NCBI RefSeq assembly: GCF_010093815.1
Contig: NW_022985554.1
Location: 1,086,999 to 1,150,998 of the forward strand
Origin: Pseudovirgaria hyperparasitica
Taxonomy: Eukaryota > Ascomycota > Dothideomycetes > Acrospermales > Acrospermaceae
DNA length: 64,000 bases
Direction of reading: 5' to 3'
Shown here: positions 55,515-64,000 of the stretch, piece by piece
Layout: each line of letters opens with the position of its first letter
Position numbering within the stretch: position 1 is the stretch's first letter
Notes under the pieces: model-generated
The model's input: only the letters and a program-made list of their open reading frames with translations
Told to the model about the DNA's origin: nothing
Database searches by the model: none
Position numbers and translations under genes: made by a program

Positions 55515-56540
55515 ATGAAGATGGATACAAAGATAGTACCCGAAATAGAACAACTGGCATCCCAGACCCGCATATCGGGCCTACCCCCGAGCACGACATC
55601 ATCGCACCACCCGACGATGGCGACATCACACAATCTCACTGCAACACCTGCAGGATCTCCACCCACACCTACGGCCACGTCCACGTCCAGCAGCAACAAC
55701 AACAAAAACAACACCGTCCTCTACCTCGCCTACGGCTCCAACCTCGCATCCTCCACCTTCCGCGGCACACGCAACATCCACCCGCTCTCCAGCACAAACG
55801 TCCTCGTGCCCTCTCTCAAACTCACCTTCGACCTCCCCGGCTTGCCATACGCTGAGCCCTGCTTCGCAAACACGCACGCGCGCGATCCAGGGAATCCGAC
55901 CACCGACGATCCCGCCTGGAAACACGGACTCGTCGGCGTGGTATACGAAGTCACGCGCGAGGACTATGCCATCATCATCAACACCGAGGGCGGCGGCGCG
56001 AGCTATGCCGATGTCAGCGTGCGCTGCTGGCCGCTTGCGCGCGGGCTGAGGGATGTGCCTGGCGAGGGGGAATTGGTTCCGGACGGGGGGTTTCTGGCTC
56101 ATACGCTGCTTGCGCCGGCGGGGCGAGGGAGACGCGGGAAGGTGGTGCTGGATGCGCAGCCGAGTGTGCGGTACAAGGGGTTGTTGACGACCGGGGCGGA
56201 CGAGCATGATTTGCCGGCGTCGTATCGGGTGTATCTAGACGGGCTTCCGGCGTATCGGATTACGCAGTGGAGGCAGGGCGTGGGGAAGGTGACGGTTATT
56301 GCGATGTTTGGGCCGTTGGTGCTGGGGCTTATTGGCTTGGGTAAGGTGTTGGGGGATAGGCATGGGAGGATTCCGAGGTGGTTGGGGGATGTCATGACGG
56401 TGGTGTTCAAGGTTATGTGGGCTATGTATGAGGTGGTGTTCAAGCCGGCGTTTGGTGATGGTGAGAAGACGGTCGGGAGCGAGCAGGATCGAGGTGAGCG
56501 GACGAGTCTGCTTTGTGAGAAGACGAGGCTGCGGGACTGA
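55515..56540 (+). CDS. Gamma-glutamylcyclotransferase-like protein
   Basis: A single exon; 341 residues from the first ATG (55515), or 307 from MATSHN at 55617, where good composition begins; the true start is uncertain. The marker of the fold is YLAYGSNLASSTF (the YGSNL substrate loop) after an Asn/Thr/Ser-rich tail, with a core strand GVVYEVTREDYAIIINTEGGG and the YADVSV strand. The Glu in NTEGG is the probable catalytic acid. Such proteins cyclise gamma-glutamyl groups from glutathione or gamma-glutamyl peptides; fungal relatives of this size also occur in gliotoxin-type clusters (GliK), but no such cluster is here. Residues 255-310 include hydrophobic segments (VTVIAMFGPLVLGLIGLGKVL, in pieces; VFKVMWAMYEVVF) that suggest membrane contact. 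Codons switch from C-ending to G-ending near 56040. Confidence 0.82.
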   Translation: MKMDTKIVPEIEQLASQTRISGLPPSTTSSHHPTMATSHNLTATPAGSPPTPTATSTSSSNNNKNNTVLYLAYGSNLASSTFRGTRNIHPLSSTNVLVPSLKLTFDLPGLPYAEPCFANTHARDPGNPTTDDPAWKHGLVGVVYEVTREDYAIIINTEGGGASYADVSVRCWPLARGLRDVPGEGELVPDGGFLAHTLLAPAGRGRRGKVVLDAQPSVRYKGLLTTGADEHDLPASYRVYLDGLPAYRITQWRQGVGKVTVIAMFGPLVLGLIGLGKVLGDRHGRIPRWLGDVMTVVFKVMWAMYEVVFKPAFGDGEKTVGSEQDRGERTSLLCEKTRLRD

Positions 56541-57256
56541 GAGCATGACGCGCTGAGCGAGCCGCGACAAGGACGAGCTGTGTCGTGATGGGTTGATAAT
56601 CTAGATTTCTCGGGCCACTCATATCATGGAAAGTATTCAAGCCGTACACCAGACGCCAATGTGTGGACTGACCTCGCGCTGCTATGTAGATAGATATCTG
56701 GACCAGCCGACCGACATTTCGGTATCCATTGGCAAATCCAAAAAGACATACCAGCGATCCGAAGCTGTGTCGCAAAAATATTCAGAGTCAGAGATGCACG
56801 ACTAACCTATCATATCGCTGGTATCATCTGCTTATTATTAAAAAAACCCTTAATACTGATTTCCATGGATTTTAAAGTGGGTCCATTCACCTCTATCAAC
56901 AATGCGCCTCTGCTTGTGCGACCTCTGCCAGCGCGAGCATTTCCCCGTGGATCCAATGAATAGAGGGAGATTGACTTGAAAAGTTAGACTGGCGTCTGTC
57001 TGTCCTGCAAAGCCAATTGAAAATCTGAATTTTACGTGCTTTGGCCGTCAATAGCTGGGTCCTGACTGGATCGAGCCTGCACTGTCTATAGCGGGCGGGT
57101 CTTGGGCACGCAGCAAACAATCGTGGACCCCCAGGAATAAATAGTTGCGCTTAGCCTTCGACGTGAGAATCACTTGTTTCTTCTTCCTCGCACATACTTG
57201 CTTCTCCCTCACACATACTTGCTTCTCCTCATTCATACCCCTCTAACACCGACACG
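56541..57256. other. Intergenic region with a promoter-proximal duplication
   Basis: 700 bp between two plus-strand genes. An A run lies at 56841-56848. Just before the next ATG is a CT-rich leader holding a 21-bp-spaced direct repeat CACATACTTGCTTCTC (57191 and 57212). No gene seen. Confidence 0.5.
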
Positions 57257-59314
57257 ATGGACTCTTCAAGGACATCTTCCTACACACACACTTCTATCGG
57301 GGCATACTCGATGCAGAACAATCATAGGGGTGTCAAGCATCAGCGTGTTGTGACCGAACCTGCTGGTTCAGATCGGTCTCAAGCTTCGTTGCGTCAGAAT
57401 TCTCAGCAAAAGCTGACAAGTCCTACCGCAATTCAAACTAACTGTCCCGAAACCGAGTTACTACAGCCTTCAGAAGTCAGCGTGCGTCAGGAGGCAGCTA
57501 TCAACCCATTTACCACTGTTCAACACCAGGAATCACGCCATGCACACGCGCCGACGGTAGACGGGCGGAGGATGTATGACGGCAATTATTCAGTGCCACG
57601 GCGGAAGCGTCGAAAGCCAAGTCCACCGCAGCTCCTCACACCTTGGTTTTTCCCACCTTCGTCTGCAATGACCGAAGATCAAGCACCGAGTCAGCTGCTG
57701 CAGGGGCATACAGACTGTGATGAGAACGATATGGACGTAAGACTCCTGCACCAACACGAAGAGAGCTCTACCTATTGCTCAGTCCCTTCCAAGCATATTC
57801 TTCCGAGGATAAAGAAAAGGAGCCAGCCAGTCTGGCCCGAAGTCTCCTATCAAGACATCTCAAGACCGGGTGTGTCGGAGATCTCTAAAGCTCCTGATAC
57901 CTGGTTTCAAGGACCCTTCTTTGACTCCACGCCGACTCGGTCGCGAAGCAGAAGTGGATCGCTACCGGAATACTCCCTCTTCCCGGACGAAGAGGTGGAT
58001 GACGGTCCCGCTATAACTCTACAGCGCACGAGAACGTCACATATGTCGTTCGATTCTGGCATAGCAGGCTTCAGTGATGATTTGAGAGATGGGAATACCA
58101 TTGATTCCAAGGCCAAGGGGCACCTTGAGCCGCAAGTTGAGTCACAATCTTCGATCGAGTCACATGTCTCCCCGAGAGACTATCAAGTTCTACAGGAGAT
58201 GACACAAGCTTCACAGCTGAGAGGAGAGGAGGAGAAGAGGCAAGCGGAGGACAGGGAGGCAGCCGAGGACGAGAGTGAGACGGAAGAGGAGTCCGAGAAG
58301 ATGACAAAGAAGGCAGACAAGGACGACATCACAGTCCCATCGCCTCAGATCATCCAGCTGTACGGGCTAGTTCAGGAACTTTTTGCCCACGATCCCTTCA
58401 AAATGATCATTGCCTGCATTTTCATGAGACAGGCAACACCGGAGAGACGCACCAAGAAGCCTACAAAGGCAGCTCTGGAGAAGACTGCGAAGAAAACCGC
58501 AGACGCCATCCGCGAGTTTTGGCGTTTCATTGCATTACATCCCACGCCAGCTGAGGTGGCAATTACGCCCTCTTACACTACCCTGGAACCCCCGAGACAG
58601 GGACGCGTTGTCTTACATGGCCTCTGCGAGATATTCAATCGTCTCGGCGACTGGCGTGGTGCCGAAACCATCATCGATATCAGCAAGATGTGGCTACACA
58701 AAATGCCAATCAAAGGCCAGCGCTTCCATATTTCCCACGAGGAACACGACATCATTCTCGGCGACGACAATGCCCCCAAGAATCGGAGTGATGCATTCGA
58801 AATCAGTCACCTCCCTGGCATCAGTGCGTATGAACTGGATTGCTTCCGCATATTCTCTCGCGACATATTGCGTGGCAAAGCAACCAACTTCAACGGCGGC
58901 GGCGCGACTGACCCATCATTCCAGCCTGAATGGACACGCGTTCTCCCTCGAGACGAGACACTCAAGGAGTTTGTAAAGTGGATGTGGCTGAAAAAGGGGA
59001 TGTGCTGGAACAAGTCAACGGGGGTCAAGCGAGCACTCCGCGAGGATGAGATGGAGAAGACACGCGTTGCACTGGAGCAGCAAGAGAAGTCGATCGAGAG
59101 CAGGACGGCGGAACTAGGAGGTCTCATCAAGACCGTGGAAGTCGAGCTGTTGAACGAGTGGAAGAGCAGGGCAAACGCCGAGTGCGAAGAAGCACAATCA
59201 CTGAGAGAGATGGAGTGTCCCGCCACTCTCGTCGTCGCCGCTTTCTGGCAAAACAACCCCGACGACGTGAGCGACGACTCGGATATCTCGGACATGGACG
59301 ACTTGGACGATTGA
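57257..59314 (+). CDS. Probable MBD4-type HhH-GPD DNA glycosylase with long disordered N-terminus
   Basis: A single exon of 685 residues. The first ~350 residues are disordered (Ser/Pro/Gln/Glu-rich), with a basic patch RRKRRKPSPPQ. From about 360 the sequence follows the glycosylase domain of MBD4: IIQLYGLVQELFAHDPFK/MIIACIFMRQ aligns with the start of the human domain (DPWKLL..TIFLNRT), GLCEIFNRLGDWRGAETIIDISKMWL with its middle, the hairpin LPGISAYELDCFRIF (519-533) with HGIGKYGNDSYRIF, and VLPRDETLKEFVKWMW with HPEDHKLNKYHDWLW. The catalytic Asp is then Asp566. MBD4 removes T or U from mispairs with G after 5-methylcytosine or cytosine deamination. No methyl-CpG domain is seen. A coiled coil (about 595-640) and an acidic Asp-rich tail end the protein. 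Assignment is from motif order recalled by eye. Confidence 0.72.
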   Translation: MDSSRTSSYTHTSIGAYSMQNNHRGVKHQRVVTEPAGSDRSQASLRQNSQQKLTSPTAIQTNCPETELLQPSEVSVRQEAAINPFTTVQHQESRHAHAPTVDGRRMYDGNYSVPRRKRRKPSPPQLLTPWFFPPSSAMTEDQAPSQLLQGHTDCDENDMDVRLLHQHEESSTYCSVPSKHILPRIKKRSQPVWPEVSYQDISRPGVSEISKAPDTWFQGPFFDSTPTRSRSRSGSLPEYSLFPDEEVDDGPAITLQRTRTSHMSFDSGIAGFSDDLRDGNTIDSKAKGHLEPQVESQSSIESHVSPRDYQVLQEMTQASQLRGEEEKRQAEDREAAEDESETEEESEKMTKKADKDDITVPSPQIIQLYGLVQELFAHDPFKMIIACIFMRQATPERRTKKPTKAALEKTAKKTADAIREFWRFIALHPTPAEVAITPSYTTLEPPRQGRVVLHGLCEIFNRLGDWRGAETIIDISKMWLHKMPIKGQRFHISHEEHDIILGDDNAPKNRSDAFEISHLPGISAYELDCFRIFSRDILRGKATNFNGGGATDPSFQPEWTRVLPRDETLKEFVKWMWLKKGMCWNKSTGVKRALREDEMEKTRVALEQQEKSIESRTAELGGLIKTVEVELLNEWKSRANAECEEAQSLREMECPATLVVAAFWQNNPDDVSDDSDISDMDDLDD

Positions 59315-60019
59315 AGAGACTTGGGCGATGATGGGAAGACCTGCCATCACAGAAACTACGTGATAGCCATTCAGAAGACGGAGGCGGCAAGGCCATACAA
59401 TCGGCTACGCTACGATGCCGCAAGGAGCAGCTGCGAGGAGCCAGTGACGACACAGTCAAGAATCAGGGATGTACTTGATGGGACGCTCCGGTGGCTGGAT
59501 ATGAGGCATATCATGTGGGCATTTCAGGGAGTCTATACAGCTATTCCGGCCAGCGCCATCACGACTATTCGGGGATATCAAGAGGCGTTGTGATGGCCCC
59601 TGAACAGGGGTCTCGCATTCTCGGTGGTTCTGGGAACTGGGATGTCTCGTAATTAAGCATGGTCTGGAGTTATACGGCCTTGAATAGATACATGATAGAG
59701 GCCTGAATGGATTTTTGCAACACCATCTTTTACAGCTGTCACATGCCGAAGCACGGATGTGATATGATGAAACGGAGCGGTGTGCCTTGCAAAACAAACC
59801 CCACATGAACTCCTGAACGTGGACCCTGACTGCCCCTCGCCGCTAGAACTACTGGTTGCCCCTGCCCCACACCGCAGAGCTTCATCCATCGGATTCATTC
59901 ATATAGAAGAGAAACCTCACACCTTCACACTTCACACCAAAGTACCGTAGCAATCCGACATCTCCAACTCCCACTCACCCTCCAATTGATCCTCCAAGAT
60001 CCCCCAAGCCACTCCCACA
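59315..60019. other. Intergenic region
   Basis: 700 bp between two plus-strand genes; short frames are unconvincing. The last 60 bp before SEC53 are CT/CA-rich (CCACTCCCACA-like), a common fungal leader. Confidence 0.5.
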
Positions 60020-60962
60020 ATGGCTCAGACCCCGACAGCAGCATCTTCGTACCCACCCGAAGACGAGCGCGAGATCAAAAACACCATCGTGCTCTTCGAC
60101 GTCGACCAAACCCTCACCATCCCGCGCGGCGTACGTCTCTCCTTCCTCTTCCTCTCCTCTACTCTCCCTGCTCCTTCCCAAACCCACCACCAACACAGCC
60201 ACACCCATCTCTAAACACCGCGCTCACCATCCCGTCTTCCCCAAACAGAAAGCCACACCCCCAATCCTCGCCCTGCTCTCCGCCCTCCGCAAAAAAGTCC
60301 CAATCGGCTACATCGGCGGCTCCAACCTCCCCAAACAACAAGACCAACTCGGCGACGCCGCCGGCACAGACGTCCGCAACCTCTTCGACTACTGCTTTGC
60401 CGAAAACGGCCTCGTCGCCTTCCACGGGCCCACCTCCCTCGGCGACGCCTCCTTCATCCAGTCCATCGGCGACGCACAGTACAAGCTGCTAGTCAACTGG
60501 GTCCTGCGCTACATTGCCGACCTCGACATCCCGGTCAAGCGCGGCACCTTTGTCGAGTTCCGCCGCGGCATGATCAACGTATCGCCCATCGGGCGCAACG
60601 CAAGCCAGGAAGAGCGCGTCGCGTTTGAGCAGTACGACAAAGTGGCCCGGGTGCGCCAGACCATGGTCGACCGCATGCGCGCCGAGTTTGCGCATCTGGG
60701 GCTCACGTTTAGCATCGGCGGGCAGATTTCGTTTGACGTCTTCCCTGCCGGCTGGGATAAGACGTATGTGCTTAGGTATCTGCCGGAGGAGCGCTGGGCG
60801 ACGGTGCATTTCTTTGGTGACAAGTATGTCGAGGGCGGGAATGATTATGAGATGATTGTGCATCCGCGGGTTACGCCGCATAGGGTGGATAGTCCGGAGC
60901 ATACGATGCGGGATGTGATTGCGACGTTTTTCCCGGAGGGGTATGTTGAGGAGAAGGCGTGA
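60020..60962 (+). CDS. SEC53: Phosphomannomutase
   Basis: Two exons, 60020-60130 and 60249-60962 (118-nt intron), 274 residues. The HAD-fold catalytic motif is LFDVDQTLTIPRG: the first Asp takes the phosphate, the second acts as acid/base; the residue between is Gln where most eukaryotic PMMs have Gly or Asn. Other marks: KKVPIGYIGGSNLPKQQDQLG, FDYCFAENGLVAF, RGTFVEFRRGMINVSPIGRNAS (substrate-binding cap), FSIGGQISFDVFPAGWDKTYVLRYL (in pieces) and FFGDKYVEGGNDYE, the usual metal/motif IV region. It converts mannose-6-phosphate to mannose-1-phosphate for GDP-mannose, feeding glycosylation and GPI anchors in the cytosol. Codons are C-ending up to about 60560, then G/T-ending. Confidence 0.95.
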
Positions 60963-61274
60963 CTTGCTGGTGGTGGTGGTGGTGGTGGGTATGGATATGG
61001 ATGCATGCATGGGGGAAATGATAAAGCGGGAGGATGAAAATCAGGTGTTTGTAGCCACCGATTGTCAATGGGCAGAGGAGGGTGACACGACTAGTCACGA
61101 CACAGGCTGTTTGAGAGAATAGCCCTTTGAGGCTCTCCGACGGCCCGAACATCTCACTCAAGTTACTTGGAGGCAGAAAGTCGACGAAGCATAGAAGAAT
61201 CCTTTTAGATGAAGCAAAAACACAGCCTAGAACACGGGTATTTACCACAAAGAGACATGCAAATTCACGTCTAG

Positions 61275-61277
<3 letters not shown>

Positions 61278-61314
<37 letters not shown>
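61278..61314. repeat. (CA)n microsatellite
   Basis: About eighteen uninterrupted CA dinucleotides, then ACATACACATG. It is in the spacer between SEC53 and HCR1. Confidence 0.95.
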
Positions 61315-61320
<6 letters not shown>

Positions 61321-61864
61321 ATGAACGTCAGAGGCCTTGCGCCGCAACAAGTCAATTGCTCTATAAAGGTTGGGAAAGAGACGAGGGGCAAAAGAACAAC
61401 AACAACAACAACGGAAAACAGGTATACCATGATGCTAAGCTAAGCTGAGATAAGCAGCAGACGACCATTCGTACAGATGAATATTTTTTGGTTTCCACCC
61501 ATTATTAACGACCCTACAAGCCCCCCGGTGTCTCTCATTCTCTCCCACGTTCACATGATGATGTTGATGTTGATGATGATGATAGTGAGGGCCCAATCAA
61601 TGCAAAGAAAAGAAAAGTAAAAAAAGTCGATACTAGTAAATCAAGCAAGCGAAAACTAAAGAGGAGAGGCGTTTGTGTCGTTGATGTGTGCAAGAGGCGC
61701 GCCCGTTGCTAGTCGTCGGTCGATTCCTGCACTGGAGCCTGGTATGGAGGGAGAGGTGGATGGACGTAGTGAGTAAAAGGAAATGGGGGAGAGGAAGGGG
61801 GAGAGAGAAAGAGAATATGCGCCCGTAGAAACATATAGAAACGCAAAATGTCAACTTTTGTTGC

Positions 61865-61882
61865 GGGGGGGGGGGGGGGGGG
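61865..61882. repeat. G18 homopolymer (C18 on the HCR1 sense strand)
   Basis: Eighteen uninterrupted G on the plus strand, beginning 5 nt past the HCR1 stop codon when read on the gene's strand. Length may be imprecise. Confidence 0.8.
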
Positions 61883-61887
61883 AATCA

Positions 61888-62922
61888 TCACATAAAGTCG
61901 TCACTGGTCATTGTCAGCGATGCAGTTCCCTCAAGGTGTTTTTGCAAGATCATGTGCCAAAACTTACTCTCCAAAGTCGTCATCATAAGCTGCAGTGTCG
62001 GCCCTGCTGGAAACATCCCGTGTGGCGACTAGGCTGGCCTTTGTCTTTGCCGCCTTGGTCTTCTTGCCGCCCTTCTCGGCGGCCTTTTCTTCGCGCATCT
62101 TCTCGTTGCTCAGCGTCGTCAGTCCGGATGCAATCTTCTTGATCTGGTCGCTGGGCAGCTCCTTGGAAATGCCCTTGACAAACTCCTGCAAGAACAGGGC
62201 GTATTGTGCTTTCTTGTAGTTGTTGGACAGTAAAGGTGTCAGCGTCTCGCGCAGCTTCGTGAACTGGTCCTTGGATGTCGGGTTGAACAGTGGCAGCGAC
62301 GACAGGTCAATCGCAGACGTAGGGTCCGCCTTGTCATTGTTGATGACAACGGGCTTCACGGCCGAGCGACCAGCCGGCACGCCAATATCGCCAAACAGAT
62401 CCAGTGCGTTGCTCAGATCAGCCTCCTTCTCCTGCCGGCGCATACGGGCGCGGCGCTCGGCCTCGTCTTCCTCCTCGCTCGACTCGTCCTCCTCCTCCAT
62501 CATCTTCCGGCGTTGCTTCTCCTTGATGCGTTCCTCGACGCGCTGCGCCTTGGACTTGTGGTTTGCCTTTGCTTCCGCACCGGCTTTTGCTTTTGCCTCG
62601 GCGGCCTTTTTTGCTTTTTCACGCTCTACTTCCGAGTCTTCGGCGGCGTCCCAGGAGTCGAGGACCTGACGTGTGGCGCATGGTTAGTGCATGTGTAAAA
62701 GGGGGGAGGGCACGCGCTTTGGCCCCGGCAAGGAGACTTACATCATCGTCTTCCTCCTCGTCGTCAAACTTGCCGCGACGAGTCACGGCGATAAGGGGAG
62801 GCGAGGATGGAGGTGTGGACTCAGACTCCTCGTCGTCTAGATGGGGCCTGTTAGTGACGTTGTGCGCGCGCGCGATGCGGCTTTTCAGGAGATGACGTAC
62901 CCCAGTTCTTTGACGGCGCCAT
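61888..62922 (-). CDS. HCR1: Translation initiation factor eIF3 subunit J (Hcr1)
   Basis: Four exons: 62901-62922, 62742-62836, 61968-62665 and 61888-61903 (a 16-nt last exon), 276 residues. The start MAPSKNWDDEEESE contains the conserved W-D-D motif split by the first intron. An acidic N-terminus, a Lys/Ala/Glu-rich coiled coil (REKAKKAAEAKAKAGAEAKA), the central LSNALDLFGD and LFNPTSKDQFTKLRETLTPLL helices and the C-terminal DDDFGDDDFM are the family's hallmarks; the last splice is what produces the DDDFM end. eIF3j sits at the decoding centre of the 40S subunit, helps eIF3 bind and promotes recycling; yeast Hcr1 also aids 20S rRNA processing. A C18 tract lies just beyond the stop. Confidence 0.93.
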
Positions 62923-63732
62923 ATTGGGTAGCGTGAGTGTTGTAGCAGGTGTGAGGGCCTGCTATTGGGGCGAGACGTAGAGTACGGTAGAGCGATGCAA
63001 AGACAAAAAACGGATTTTGGTATTGAGGCGTGCGGAAAGTGTGGGAGAGTGTGAGAGTGAGGTAAGTGTCGCGAAGTTGTTTCTAATTTAATGTTGGTGG
63101 GGAGTCAGGCATTCACCAGCCCAGCCCGACCAAAAGCCACCAGGACTCGCGCTAGAGCCCAGTCGACAGGCGTCGAATCGGCCGTCTCCGGAGTATATCG
63201 GCCTCCGCTGGCATGAAATTGATTAATTAATACATGCACCTCACGCAACAATAGTATTCCGCTCTTCACCTTTTGTTCATTGATGGTTCAAGGTATTGAT
63301 GGTTCAAGGTATTGATGGTTCAAGGTATTGATGGTTCAAGGTATTGATGGTTCAAGCCATTGATGGTTCAAGCCATTGATAGTTCAAGCCATTGATAGTT
63401 CAAGCCATTGATAGTTCAAGCCATTGATGGGTCAAGCCATTCTGGTCTTTGGTCTATTGTCGTTCTTATTCGCTATATCAAGAGTACTCAGTCATAGCGC
63501 TGCTCTTTGCAGATACTGCAGTCAAACGACATGTACTCATCTACGTAAAATGACTCAACACTCATTATGCCCTCTATAATTTTCCGACTGTACGCCCAGC
63601 ATTTCATGTGAAATGTACACTATTCTGCATCATCCATCTCCATGTCTCCATACTTCACTCATGTCCTGTCTCCATACCTCATGTCATGTCTCGTCTCATG
63701 TCATGTTCTGCTGTCCCATGCAATGGCAGACT
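62923..63732. other. Intergenic region with a 16-bp tandem array
   Basis: 800 bp between HCR1's start and the next gene's stop on the same strand. It contains the 16-bp array at 63279-63438 and ATGTC-rich text at 63640-63720 (TCATGTCATGTC-like). Nothing coding is seen. Confidence 0.6.
63279..63438. repeat. 16-bp tandem array (ATTGATGGTTCAAGGT)n
   Basis: Ten units at 16-bp spacing from 63279. The first four end GGT, the following six end GCC, and units 7-9 carry a shared A in place of G (GATAGTTC), so variants are grouped in blocks, showing stepwise spread of unit types. Confidence 0.95.
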
Positions 63733-64000
63733 TCAAGCCTTCTTTGACTTGGCTTGATGAGCGGCGAGAGCTCCAGACAGGTTGTACTGGCTCTCGATAC
63801 CCTCGACACGGTGGGTGGAGTTGATGTTCTTGACTAGTGTGATCTGGTAGCAAGTCGCAGATCCCTGGCGGGAGATGATGGTGGAGTAGGCAAGGAAGTA
63901 CTCCCAGATCTATTCGAAAGTAAGCAAAGTACTTAATCTCGCTGTGAAATAACTCACTCTGAACCAGCGCTTTCCATATTTGCCAATGACCTTGTCCTTG
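63733..64000 (-). CDS. Sphingolipid C9-methyltransferase, C-terminal end (partial)
   Basis: Two partial exons are visible: 63958-64000 and 63733-63909, across a 48-nt GT-AG intron; the rest runs off the window. They encode KDKVIGKYGKRWFR and then IWEYFLAYSTIISRQGSATCYQ, ITLVKNINSTHRVEGI and AAHQAKSKKA at the stop. This matches the C-terminus of fungal sphingolipid C9-methyltransferases (SAM-dependent, cyclopropane-fatty-acid-synthase-like), which methylate the sphingoid base of glucosylceramide at C9, at the ER membrane. The conserved phrase SRQGSATCYQITLVKN is strong evidence. The methyltransferase core and membrane helices are outside the window. Confidence 0.88.

Larger units (their letters stand above)
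60963..61887. other. Microsatellite-rich spacer between convergent genes
   Basis: 900 bp with a (TGG)n run (60967-60988), a (CA)n run (61278-61314), an (ACA)n run (61397-61412), GATGTT/GATGAT runs (61557-61583) and a G18 run (61865-61882). No gene seen. Open frames across the CA run are artefacts. Confidence 0.75.

Overview
The window looks like a chromosomal segment from a filamentous ascomycete (Pezizomycotina). The evidence is many short spliceosomal introns (about 45-130 nt, GTRNGN donors, AG acceptors), fungal families (Zn2Cys6 regulator, SAT4-type rhodopsin-domain membrane protein, DUF4267 protein, sphingolipid C9-methyltransferase, Rtt103, Rsa4, Hcr1), and an AT-rich, gene-free block whose repeats differ mostly by transitions, as expected from repeat-induced point mutation (RIP). 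The class cannot be fixed from sequence reading alone. Exon structures are my own splices, chosen to keep frame and conserved motifs.

Layout. 1-31.7 kb is an ordinary gene-rich arm: 5' end of a rhomboid-type protein (-), a 1091-aa Ser/Thr kinase (-), an 11-exon MFS sugar/inositol transporter (+), an alpha/beta hydrolase (+) convergent with an ADP-ribosylglycohydrolase (-), a SAT4-type membrane protein (-), an APC amino-acid/choline-type permease (+), a tail-anchored protein of unknown function (+), clathrin light chain (-) divergent from RTT103 (+), an acidic nuclear-type protein (-), a secreted Ser/Thr-rich protein (+) and a DUF4267 membrane protein (-). 31.7-49.6 kb is an accessory island: an AT-rich RIP-like block with diverged direct and tandem repeats, an unrecognised basic/acidic protein gene whose 859-nt intron holds a five-copy 106-bp minisatellite with alternating A/B copies, an NAD-dependent epimerase divergent from a Zn2Cys6 regulator, a tRNA-Arg(UCU), and a DHA2 drug transporter with a 563-bp TIR/TSD-bearing MITE-like element 47 bp before its ATG. 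49.6-64 kb returns to housekeeping genes: MSH4 (-), RSA4 (+), an isochorismatase-like hydrolase (-), a gamma-glutamylcyclotransferase-like protein (+), a probable MBD4-type DNA glycosylase (+), phosphomannomutase SEC53 (+), eIF3j HCR1 (-) and the 3' end of a sphingolipid C9-methyltransferase (-).

How the parts relate. Most genes are independent housekeeping units. The epimerase, Zn2Cys6 regulator and DHA2 exporter could be a small co-regulated set (inference from orientation and function). MSH4 (meiotic crossover) and a glycosylase of the MBD4 type (repair of T:G mismatches from deaminated 5-methylcytosine) sit near a block with RIP-like decay; both fit a sexual species with RIP history, but no mechanistic link is shown. 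The most unusual signals are the alternating intronic minisatellite, the MITE-like insertion at a transporter promoter, a transporter intron with no frame-preserving AG acceptor, a recurrent switch from C-ending to G-ending codons inside six genes, and two genes whose stop codon is followed within 5-6 nt by a C16-C18 tract.
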